Source: CAMDWQ01 sp964497635 (GTDB lineage Bacteria; Omnitrophota; Gorgyraeia; 2-02-FULL-51-18). Taken from it: a stretch of DNA of 15,546 bases. The notes under the pieces were generated by a model that worked only from the letters and a program-made list of their open reading frames with translations, was not told the origin of the DNA and searched no databases. The position numbers and the translations under genes are program-made. Below are positions 7,534-14,120 of this stretch, in pieces. Numbering within the stretch: the stretch's first letter is position 1; each line of letters opens with the position of its first letter. The stretch covers positions 1 through 15,546 of the forward strand of contig CAZCDB010000036.1 of the NCBI GenBank assembly GCA_964497635.1, read 5' to 3'.

Positions 7534-8161
7534 GATGGTCATTCCTTTGGTTGCGAGGCAGGTGTGTAGTATCGTTAATCCCCTTCACACGAATGCGCCC
7601 CTCGGTAAAATCGGCAAACAGCAAGCTTGTGTTTTCAATGTGTAGATTTAAAAGTAAGGTGTCAAAATCAGCCTTAAGCCACTCCGATAAAAGGGCCGTC
7701 ATCGCTCCCCCATGAGTCACCAAAAGAACTGTTTTCCCCTCATTGGCCCGGGCAATTGCTTGCACACGCCCGGCAATGCGCCGGCGAAAATCTTTTAAGT
7801 TTTCGCTTTTAGGAATTAAACATTTGGATGGCTTCCGAAGCCACTTCTGAAAACCCTTGTCGTAGAGCTCATCCACTTCCTTAGGACTCATCCCTTCCCA
7901 GTCCCCGAGATTGATCTCACGAAGCAGGGGATCCTTAATGATTTTAATCTTCCAATGCCGCGTGATCTCAAGCGTCGTCGAATAAGCACGGCCCAAATCA
8001 CTCGAATAAATCTTATCCACTTTAAAATTCTTAATGCGGGCCGCTAGCTTGCGTGCTTGTCCCAAACCCTTAGAAGTCAGTTTTGAATCCATCTGCCCTT
8101 GGATCCTGTTTTGCAAATTAAGCTCTGACTCCGCGTGGCGGACTAAAATAAGACGGGTCAT
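7523..8161 (-). CDS. Histidine phosphatase superfamily protein (phosphoglycerate mutase-like)
   Basis: A 212-residue cytosolic enzyme of the branch-1 histidine phosphatase fold. The RHG-type motif is LVRHAES with the phosphate-accepting H9. R58 lies in SSDLGRAYSTT, the acid E82 in LREINLGDWEG, and the second histidine in THGG (H150). These complete the expected active site. Members include cofactor-dependent phosphoglycerate mutase, alpha-ribazole phosphatase and broad-specificity phosphatases. The length and LGDWEG motif fit the phosphatase group, but the substrate cannot be assigned. AAGGG lies 6 bp before the ATG. It is 11 bp from the upstream carbonic-anhydrase-like gene and overlaps rlmN at its end. 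Confidence 0.9.
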   Translation of the reverse strand: MTRLILVRHAESELNLQNRIQGQMDSKLTSKGLGQARKLAARIKNFKVDKIYSSDLGRAYSTTLEITRHWKIKIIKDPLLREINLGDWEGMSPKEVDELYDKGFQKWLRKPSKCLIPKSENLKDFRRRIAGRVQAIARANEGKTVLLVTHGGAMTALLSEWLKADFDTLLLNLHIENTSLLFADFTEGRIRVKGINDTTHLPRNQRNDHHVS

Positions 8162-8172
8162 TTTTTACCCTT

Positions 8173-8685
8173 TTATCCCAAATACTTTTTATATTTTTTA
8201 GCAAGTTGGGCATAACGCTGGGCGTGGGGCAAATGTTTGCCCGCTTCTTGCGGAGTTAATACTCGAGCGACTTTTCCGGGCACACCCAAAACCAAAGATC
8301 TTTCAGGAATCACGGCATCCTCGAGCACCACCGCTCCCGCACCAATGAGACTAAACGCCCCCACCTTCGCCCCGCTTAAAATTCTGGCCCCAATTCCCAC
8401 CAGGGTCCCATGGCCAATTTCGCAAGCATGTATCACCGCCTGATGCCCCACAATGACCCCATCTCCAATCGTACAACCTTTTCCCCAATCCACATGGACA
8501 ATCGCACCGTCCTGGATATTGGAAGCTTCTCCGATGTGAATCGGTGCAAGATCTCCACGTAAAACCGCCGTAAACCACACACTCGACCACTGGCCGATAG
8601 TCACATCGCCAATAACATGCGCCCCCGGCGCCACAAAAACAGACGGGTGAATTTTAGGACTCTTTTTTTCAAAAGGTGAAATCAT
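8173..8685 (-). CDS. Gamma carbonic anhydrase family protein (left-handed beta-helix)
   Basis: A 170-residue protein of hexapeptide repeats (for example HVIGDVTIG, AKVGAFSLIGAG) forming a trimeric left-handed beta-helix, with a C-terminal helix at about 145-168. The three zinc ligands of the Cam/YrdA/PaaY group are present as H64, H81 and H86. R43, D45 and Q58 (in NIQDG) also match conserved positions. Cam's acidic loop is absent, as in YrdA-type proteins, so activity as a carbonic anhydrase is uncertain. A CoA-thioester or bicarbonate-related role is possible. No Shine-Dalgarno sequence precedes the ATG, and the upstream bases instead read CCTCC. See the adjacent promoter entry. The histidine phosphatase follows after 11 bp. 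Confidence 0.93.
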   Translation of the reverse strand: MISPFEKKSPKIHPSVFVAPGAHVIGDVTIGQWSSVWFTAVLRGDLAPIHIGEASNIQDGAIVHVDWGKGCTIGDGVIVGHQAVIHACEIGHGTLVGIGARILSGAKVGAFSLIGAGAVVLEDAVIPERSLVLGVPGKVARVLTPQEAGKHLPHAQRYAQLAKKYKKYLG

Positions 8686-8694
8686 AAGGAGGTT

Positions 8695-8703
8695 ATTGTA
8701 CCA
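8695..8703 (-). promoter_or_regulatory. Extended -10 promoter candidate for the gamma-CA gene, probably leaderless
   Basis: On the minus strand TGG-TACAAT lies between the CNNM-gene stop and the gamma-CA ATG. The box ends 9 nt before the ATG, so a normal start point would give a leader of about 1-3 nt. The intervening AACCTCCTT has no ribosome binding site. No good -35 is seen. This layout would suit a leaderless transcript. Confidence 0.45.
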
Positions 8704-9711
8704 TCACTTGGTCAGGGAGACGTCGATTTCCTCTTCGATCTCTCCGACAATCTCTTCCATTAGGTCTTCCAGCGTCACCAAACCGATCGCCTTCAAATCT
8801 TTAGGATCCCGGACAATCGCAATCTGGATTTTTTTTCTCAAAAATTCTTTCATCAGCTCCGCCACTTTCTGTGTCGGTGGGACAAAAAAAGGTGCGCTCA
8901 TCAGATCACTTAAGCGGATGAGCTCACTATTTTTAAAAAGATACAGAAGGTCCCGAACATAAACGACTCCCACAATATTGGACTTTTCCCTCTGATAGAC
9001 CGGGATGCGGTTGTGCCCTTCTTCCAAGAAGACTCTCTCAATTTCCGGCTCTTCCATCTCGATTTCGACCGCGGCCACCTGATCTAAAGGCGTCATCACT
9101 TCCCGGACTTCAATTTCGTCATAGTGAAAAATCCGCTCAAGCATTTTTCTCTCATGATCGCCGTAGTAGCCTTCTTCCCTGCCAATCTGGACCATCATTT
9201 TGATTTCTTCTTCGGTGACAAGGGGTGAGCGGTGGTGAGGGTTCACTCCTAAAAATCGAAGAATCCCACTGCTAATCCCTGTCAAAACATAAGTCACCGG
9301 CGTTAAAATAAAAATCATTAAAGAAACAAAGTACCTCCCAAAGAAAGCAACCCGCTCCGGATGATTGGTCGCAAAAATCTTGGGAACCAAGTCCCCAAAA
9401 ATAACCAAAGTCACCGTAATCGAAACCGTAGCGATGACCAACCCCTCACCCACCCCAAAAATCTGGGTGAGAATTGCTGTTGAAATCGTAGCAATAGCCG
9501 TGTTGACAAGGTTGTTGCCCACCAAAATCGTCGCAATCAGCTTATCCATCCGGGAAAGAATCCTCTGGATACGTCGGGCCCCGGGCCGCTTTTTTTCAAG
9601 CATATGGCGAAGACGGACCTTATTCAAAGCAATAAGCGCCGCCTCCGACGCCGAAAAGAACGCCGAGAACAAAAACAAAACCATGAGGATGACAACTAGA
9701 TATGATTCCAT
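8704..9711 (-). CDS. CNNM/CBS-pair membrane protein (short HlyC/CorC family)
   Basis: A 335-residue protein. The N-terminal CNNM (DUF21) membrane domain at about 1-155 has the conserved pieces FFSASEAAL (18-26), GNN (65-67) and GDLVPK (106-111). A tandem CBS pair follows, near 203-262 and 268-328. The family is tied to Mg2+/Co2+ transport or efflux, with CBS domains sensing Mg-ATP. The usual C-terminal CorC_HlyC domain is missing, as the protein ends just after CBS2 in a very acidic segment. Short family members of this kind exist. The ATG at 9709-9711 was chosen because CNNM proteins begin at this point. A longer form from 9757-9759 would add 16 uncharacteristic residues across the -10 box. 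Confidence 0.9.
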   Translation of the reverse strand: MESYLVVILMVLFLFSAFFSASEAALIALNKVRLRHMLEKKRPGARRIQRILSRMDKLIATILVGNNLVNTAIATISTAILTQIFGVGEGLVIATVSITVTLVIFGDLVPKIFATNHPERVAFFGRYFVSLMIFILTPVTYVLTGISSGILRFLGVNPHHRSPLVTEEEIKMMVQIGREEGYYGDHERKMLERIFHYDEIEVREVMTPLDQVAAVEIEMEEPEIERVFLEEGHNRIPVYQREKSNIVGVVYVRDLLYLFKNSELIRLSDLMSAPFFVPPTQKVAELMKEFLRKKIQIAIVRDPKDLKAIGLVTLEDLMEEIVGEIEEEIDVSLTK

Positions 9712-9727
9712 AGCTTTCAGGTTCCGT

Positions 9728-9733
9728 ATTATA
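9728..9733 (-). promoter_or_regulatory. -10 box candidate for the CNNM/CBS gene
   Basis: A perfect TATAAT on the minus strand lies 16 nt before the chosen ATG. A matching -35 is poor: TTTATG at 17-bp spacing is the best seen. It lies in the divergent region shared with the nuoJ promoter. Confidence 0.4.
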
Positions 9734-9772
9734 CAGGGAGCCAGGCAAATCATAAACAAAATGCTTGGGGTG

Positions 9773-9801
9773 TTGACTTTGAGGGTCCTGCCCCCTAGAA
9801 T
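9773..9801 (+). promoter_or_regulatory. Sigma-70-type promoter for nuoJKLMN
   Basis: TTGACT (9773-9778) and TAGAAT (9796-9801) are separated by exactly 17 bp, each one mismatch from consensus. The -10 ends 11 nt before the nuoJ ATG, so the leader would be only 4-5 nt. A direct repeat GGTCCT (9784-9789 and 9803-9808, 19 bp apart) sits in the spacer and over the start region and could be an operator, though it is short. Confidence 0.65.
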
Positions 9802-9812
9802 AGGTCCTTCTT

Positions 9813-10304
9813 ATGCTAGAAACTGTCCTTTTTTATCTGATTTCATTCGGGGTGATTGTCTCTGCGCTGGGAGTTGTTTTGGCTCGTTCCGCAGTTTACA
9901 GCGTCCTCTGCCTAGTAACAGCTATGTGCTTGGTAGCTGGGCTATTTGTTCTATTAAAAGCCTTCTTGGTTGCTACTGTCCTCGTTCTCGTCTATGCCGG
10001 AGCCATCCTCGTTTTGTTCTTATTCGTCGTCATGCTCGTTGACTTTAGAAAACTCAGCTATGATTGGAAGGGCTTTCGCCTATCTCCTGTTTTAGCCGGG
10101 ATTCTCTGCCTGGTATTTTTCTACGAATTTTTTATGATCATTCAGACCGTTGATCTGCCGGTCGTCAGCGCAGTTCATGGCAATGTCAAAGAAATGGGTC
10201 GAGTCCTATTCAATCAGTATCTTCTACCTTTTGAGTTGACTTCATTTCTGGTCCTCTCTGCGGTGGTCAGCGTGGTAGTTCTCGCCAAGAAAGACGCTCG
10301 ATGA
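9813..10304 (+). CDS. nuoJ: NADH-quinone oxidoreductase subunit J
   Basis: A 163-residue membrane subunit of complex I with five predicted helices. It connects the quinone-site module to the antiporter-like subunits. The conserved third-helix segment LVYAGAILVLFLFVVML (59-75), with Y61 at the pi-bulge position, identifies NuoJ. The C-terminus is shorter than in NuoJ proteins that carry long tails. It is the first gene of the cluster, right behind its own promoter. The neighbour on the left runs the other way, so nuoA-I are not upstream. It overlaps nuoK by four bases (ATGA). Confidence 0.95.
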   Translation: MLETVLFYLISFGVIVSALGVVLARSAVYSVLCLVTAMCLVAGLFVLLKAFLVATVLVLVYAGAILVLFLFVVMLVDFRKLSYDWKGFRLSPVLAGILCLVFFYEFFMIIQTVDLPVVSAVHGNVKEMGRVLFNQYLLPFELTSFLVLSAVVSVVVLAKKDAR

Positions 10305-10615
10305 CACTACCGGCAATTTCCCTCGAACATTATTTGGTAGTCTCCGCCATTCTCTTCTGTATTGGTTTGTTTGGACTCCTGGTTCGAAAAAACATCCTCA
10401 TGATGCTTCTGTCGATTGAACTTATTCTCAATGCCGCCAATCTTTCTTTTGTGGCCTTTTCTTCTCATCTGGGAAATCTTTCAGGCCAGGTTGTTGTCTT
10501 CTTTACCATGATCGTAGCCGCCGCGGAAGTCACGGTGGGTTTGGCAGTGGTGGTGATGCTCTATCGCAAAAGTCAAACAACAGATGTCGACAAGCTGGAC
10601 TCACTTAAATGGTAG
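10301..10615 (+). CDS. nuoK: NADH-quinone oxidoreductase subunit K
   Basis: A 104-residue, three-helix subunit of the complex I membrane arm, homologous to MrpC. The two buried glutamates needed for proton pumping are present, E40 in LLSIELILNAANL and E76 in VAAAEVTVGLA, matching E36 and E72 of E. coli NuoK. Length is normal. The ATG lies in a four-base overlap with nuoJ. The end overlaps nuoL by seven bases (ATGGTAG), so J, K and L are translationally coupled. Confidence 0.97.
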   Translation: MTLPAISLEHYLVVSAILFCIGLFGLLVRKNILMMLLSIELILNAANLSFVAFSSHLGNLSGQVVVFFTMIVAAAEVTVGLAVVVMLYRKSQTTDVDKLDSLKW

Positions 10616-12504
10616 ATCTTCTTCCCAAGCTCCCTTGGATCATTTTATTTGCGCCCCTGGCGGCGGCTGCGCTGATCACATTTTTTTTCCAAAAATCACC
10701 TAAAATTGCTTCCGGCATTGCTCTCTTAGGGATTTTCTTATCACTGGCCGGAAGCGTTGCCTTGTTCATTCATCACTCCGGCGGACACTCATTGCCGGTG
10801 GAGACTTCTTGGAGTTGGCTTGAAATTGGCGGCTTGACGGTTGACTTTGGCTTTCTCCTGGATCCCCTTTCCATTCTGATGCTTTTGGTGGTCACCGGGG
10901 TAGGCTCTTGCGTATTTTTGTATTCCACAAGCTACATGAAAGAAGATCCGGGCTACGCGCGTTATTTTGCTTCCCTCTCCCTATTTGCGTTTTCCATGCT
11001 TGGGATTGTGCTAGCCAACAATTTCTTGATGCTGTTTATTTTCTGGGAATTGGTCGCTGTCAGCTCTTATCTTTTGATCGGTTTTTGGTTTGAAAAGCCT
11101 TCCGCAGCCGACGCCGGCAACAAGGCTTTTATCGTCAATCGTGTGGCAGACTTTGGTTTTATCTTGGGAATCTTTTTGGTGTGGATGCTCTCAGGCGCGG
11201 GAGATGCCCAAAGAACTTTTTCTTTTTCAAAATTATCTGTCCTCATGCCGCAAATCGTTGAAAGCGGTCTGGTCAGCTCCTCTCTTCTGGCTGGAGCGAT
11301 CTTACTTGTGTTTTGCGGCGTCGCCGGTAAATCGGCTCAGTTTCCTCTCTATATCTGGCTTCCCGATGCCATGGAAGGACCCACTCCTGTCAGCGCGCTG
11401 ATTCATGCCGCGACCATGGTGGCCGCGGGTGTTTATCTTCTCAGTCGCTGTTTTTTTCTCGTGGAGCTTTCTCCTGACGCGCTGCAAATCATTTCTTGGT
11501 TTGGGGGAATCACCGCCCTCTTGGCAGCACTTCTGGCTTTAGTTCAAAATGACATCAAAAAAATCTTGGCTTACTCCACCGTCAGCCAGCTCGGGTATAT
11601 GGTCATGGCCGTGGGTCTTGGAAGTGCCAATGTGGCGATGTATCACCTCACGACGCATGCTTTCTTCAAAGCTCTTTTGTTTTTAGGGGCCGGGGCCATG
11701 ATTCATGCGCTCCACACTCAAGATATTTGGGAGATGGGCGGACTCTTAAAAGAAATGCCTGTCACCGCAGTCACCTTTTTGATCGGAACTTTAGCTTTAT
11801 GTGGAATTTTCCCCTTGTCAGGCTTCTTTAGTAAAGATGAAATTCTGACCCTGGCCCTTGAGCATAACAAAATTCTTTTTGGACTAGGTCTTTTCACTGC
11901 CGGGCTCACCGCGTTTTACATGACTCGCGCCGTTTGGATTGCCGTCTTAGGTCATCGCCGTGCCAAGAAAAAAGGTCATGGAAAATCGCAGGGTCATGAC
12001 CATGCACATGATGCGCCTTGGGCGATGAAGCTTCCCTTGATTGTTTTGGCGTTTTTGGCAATCATCTCAGGCTTTATCGGTCTCCCCGCTTTTATCGCAG
12101 GCTCTCACGCAGAACACATGCCGATGAATTATTTCGTCGCCGGTATCTCTACCGTCGTCGCTTTATCTGGCATTGGTCTTTCAACTCTTTTTTATCGAAA
12201 CTTAATGTCGAGTGAAGATCCGCTCAAAAAATCTTTGGGCGGCGTTTATACTTTCATCGTTCAGAAATATTACCTCGACGAAATCTTCATCGCCATCGCC
12301 AATTTTTTCCAAAGAGCCATCGCCAATCTTCTTTTATGGTTTGACTTAAACGTGGTCATTGAACGAGGTGCCAACGGCACCGCGGCCCTAACGCAAGGCG
12401 TTGGATCTTTCTTACGCCGCGCCCAAACCGGCCGCGTTCAAAACTACGCCATGGTCTTCGGTTTCGGTGTTGTGTTTTTAGTTTATTGGATAATTTTAAA
12501 ATAG
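10609..12504 (+). CDS. nuoL: NADH-quinone oxidoreductase subunit L
   Basis: The distal antiporter-like subunit of complex I, 631 residues, normal length with the C-terminal lateral helix and last anchor helix. Expected channel residues are visible: E147 in FWELVAVSSYLLIG, D181 in NRVADFGF, K241 in GKSAQFPLYIWLPDAMEGPTPVSALIHAATM, H265 in the same motif, K353 in HAFFKALLFLG and K409 in SGFFSKDEIL. A loop at 448-468 is rich in His and Lys (GHDHAHD), as in some other NuoL proteins. The lateral-helix region includes YYLDEIF, and the end TGRVQNYA leads into the final helix. Unlike the other junctions in the cluster, a 155-bp gap follows before nuoM. Confidence 0.97.
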   Translation: MVDLLPKLPWIILFAPLAAAALITFFFQKSPKIASGIALLGIFLSLAGSVALFIHHSGGHSLPVETSWSWLEIGGLTVDFGFLLDPLSILMLLVVTGVGSCVFLYSTSYMKEDPGYARYFASLSLFAFSMLGIVLANNFLMLFIFWELVAVSSYLLIGFWFEKPSAADAGNKAFIVNRVADFGFILGIFLVWMLSGAGDAQRTFSFSKLSVLMPQIVESGLVSSSLLAGAILLVFCGVAGKSAQFPLYIWLPDAMEGPTPVSALIHAATMVAAGVYLLSRCFFLVELSPDALQIISWFGGITALLAALLALVQNDIKKILAYSTVSQLGYMVMAVGLGSANVAMYHLTTHAFFKALLFLGAGAMIHALHTQDIWEMGGLLKEMPVTAVTFLIGTLALCGIFPLSGFFSKDEILTLALEHNKILFGLGLFTAGLTAFYMTRAVWIAVLGHRRAKKKGHGKSQGHDHAHDAPWAMKLPLIVLAFLAIISGFIGLPAFIAGSHAEHMPMNYFVAGISTVVALSGIGLSTLFYRNLMSSEDPLKKSLGGVYTFIVQKYYLDEIFIAIANFFQRAIANLLLWFDLNVVIERGANGTAALTQGVGSFLRRAQTGRVQNYAMVFGFGVVFLVYWIILK

Positions 12505-12505
12505 T

Positions 12506-12541
12506 TTCTAACCCTGTCTTCCAGCGAAAAATGGGTTAGAA
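12506..12541. repeat. Hairpin just after the nuoL stop
   Basis: A perfect 9-bp inverted repeat, TTCTAACCC (12506-12514) with GGGTTAGAA (12533-12541), encloses an 18-nt loop and starts two bases after the nuoL stop. No T run follows, so it is not a standard intrinsic terminator. It directly abuts the GC-rich element on its right and may be part of the same insertion or repeat. Confidence 0.6.
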
Positions 12542-12647
12542 GTACTCGACGGGTGACGCGGAGGAGGGATCCCGTCGACCCGGAGCCCCGCCGAAGGACG
12601 GGGCGAGGATGCGATGGGATACCGCAGCGGCAGGACCCGTCGTGTAC
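12542..12647. repeat. GC-rich inverted-repeat element between nuoL and nuoM
   Basis: The 106-bp stretch is bounded by 13-bp inverted repeats with one mismatch: GTACTCGACGGGT (12542-12554) and ACCCGTCGTGTAC (12635-12647). Inside, CCCGTCGA (12571-12578) can pair perfectly with TCGACGGG (12546-12553) in the left end, competing with the end-to-end pairing. GCCCCG/CGGGGC (12585-12590/12599-12604) forms a separate strong hairpin. Its GC content is clearly above that of the flanking nuo genes. The layout suggests a non-autonomous repeat inserted in the operon. It could also be an RNA structure controlling L/M expression. Its right end supplies TACAAT, 9 nt before the nuoM ATG. Confidence 0.7.
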
Positions 12648-12659
12648 AATAGGACACTT

Positions 12660-14120
12660 ATGAGCTATATTTCTTGGATTTTGTTTTCGCCTATTCTTGG
12701 GGCTTGCTTAATGCTTTTGGTCCCCAAGGATAAGACCTCGATTTTAAAATCGATTTCTTTGGCCAGCACCGCCTCGTCGCTTTTTTTCGCGATCGTGGCC
12801 TTCATCCGCTATGACCGTGTAACCGCCGGCTACCAGTTTATTGATAAGCTGGACTGGGTTCCCTCGTTGGGGATTTCTTATCACGTTGGCGTGGACGGCA
12901 TCAACCTCGTCCTGCTTCTCATGACCACCATCCTCTCTTTTATCGGGGTCATCGTTTCACTCTCGGTTAAAGAGCGTCTCAAAGAGTATCTTGTGTTCTA
13001 CCTTTTTCTCATCGCCGGCTGCTTAGGAGTTCTTTGCTCGCTCAATATCTTTTTTATGTATTTCTTCTATGAGACCGCTGTCATCCCCGTGTTTCCCTTG
13101 ATTGGGATCTGGGGTTCGGGCAACAAAGCTTACGCGACCATGAAGCTTACACTTTATCTGACCCTAGGAGCCGTGCTTGCTCTTGTCGCCCTGATTGCTC
13201 TGTATTTTGTGACGGGACTCAACACTTTTGATTTTACCGTGATTCAAGCGGCTGTACGGGCCAATCCTCTACCGATCTCATTTCAGCAGTGGGCCTTCCC
13301 CCTTATTATGGTTGGCTTTGGCATCATTCTTACGTTATGGCCTTTTCATACTTGGTCTCCGATGGGTTATGCCGCAGCTCCCACTTCCGTGAGTATGCTT
13401 CACGCCGGCGTTTTAAAAAAACTAGGCGCTTACGCCATCATCCGCTTAGGGATTGATCTGATGCCTGATGGCGCGGCGATGTGGATGCCTGTTGTTGCCT
13501 GGATTGCCGTCATCAACGTCATCTACTGTGGACTCATCGCCTTCACCCAAAAAGATTTAAAGTACATTCTTGGATATTCTAGCTGCAGCCATATGGGTTT
13601 TATTCTTTTGGGACTGGCTTGTTTGACTCCGATCGCGCTGACGGGCACAGTCTTCTTCATGTTTGCTCATGGCATCATGGCGGCCTTGAGTTTCGCACTG
13701 GTGGGTTTTATTTACGAGCAGACGCACACAAGAAATATTGAAGAATGGGGTGGCTTTGGGAAGAAGATGCCCGTCATTTCCATGCTTTTTGTGATGGTGG
13801 CCATGGCTTCGGCCGGTCTTCCGGGCTTTGCCAATTTTGTCGGTGAGATGATGATTCTTTTGGGTGCTTGGGATCGTTACCGCCTCCAGACGATTGGCGC
13901 TGTCGTAGGACTTGTGATCACCGCCGGCTACATGCTTAAAACCGTACGCGCCACCATTCAGGGTCCGATGGATCCGCGCTGGCAAGACCTCAAGGATGCT
14001 TCTTGGGTAGGGCGCCTGCCTTATCTGGCACTCATGATTGTTCTTTTGATTGTTGGTTGTTTTCCCTCTCTTCTTTTACCCACCATCACCTCAGCAACGG
14101 AAACCATTTTAAATGGATAA
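12660..14120 (+). CDS. nuoM: NADH-quinone oxidoreductase subunit M
   Basis: An antiporter-like complex I subunit, 486 residues from this ATG, which has AGGA five bases upstream. An in-frame ATG at 12609 lies inside the GC-rich element and adds 17 residues unlike any NuoM start. E138 (FFYETAVIP), K162, K254 (AGVLKKLGAY) and E396 (FVGEMMILLGAW) match key channel positions. The TM7 broken-helix motif departs from the usual K-x-P-x-x-P. Here P228 is preceded by I223-L-T-L-W, so the lysine is isoleucine, the first proline is threonine, and the usual PDAH after the HxW motif reads PMGY. An extra histidine (H248) and a second lysine (K253) lie close by. It overlaps nuoN by eight bases. Confidence 0.96.
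   Translation: MSYISWILFSPILGACLMLLVPKDKTSILKSISLASTASSLFFAIVAFIRYDRVTAGYQFIDKLDWVPSLGISYHVGVDGINLVLLLMTTILSFIGVIVSLSVKERLKEYLVFYLFLIAGCLGVLCSLNIFFMYFFYETAVIPVFPLIGIWGSGNKAYATMKLTLYLTLGAVLALVALIALYFVTGLNTFDFTVIQAAVRANPLPISFQQWAFPLIMVGFGIILTLWPFHTWSPMGYAAAPTSVSMLHAGVLKKLGAYAIIRLGIDLMPDGAAMWMPVVAWIAVINVIYCGLIAFTQKDLKYILGYSSCSHMGFILLGLACLTPIALTGTVFFMFAHGIMAALSFALVGFIYEQTHTRNIEEWGGFGKKMPVISMLFVMVAMASAGLPGFANFVGEMMILLGAWDRYRLQTIGAVVGLVITAGYMLKTVRATIQGPMDPRWQDLKDASWVGRLPYLALMIVLLIVGCFPSLLLPTITSATETILNG

Noticed and set aside
9712..9759. Longer start for the CNNM/CBS gene
   Set aside because: It would translate through the -10 box and add 16 residues not typical of the CNNM N-terminus.
9365..10042. 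A 225-codon open frame on the plus strand spanning the CNNM gene and nuoJ
   Set aside because: It is antisense to the well-supported CNNM/CBS gene and out of frame with nuoJ, with composition typical of a shadow frame and no domain.
12609..12659. Longer nuoM start
   Set aside because: The 17 added residues come from the repeat element, NuoM proteins do not start this way, and the 12660 ATG has AGGA at proper spacing.
13557..13985. A 142-codon minus-strand frame inside nuoM
   Set aside because: Antisense to conserved NuoM helices, with no recognisable domain and no ribosome binding site.
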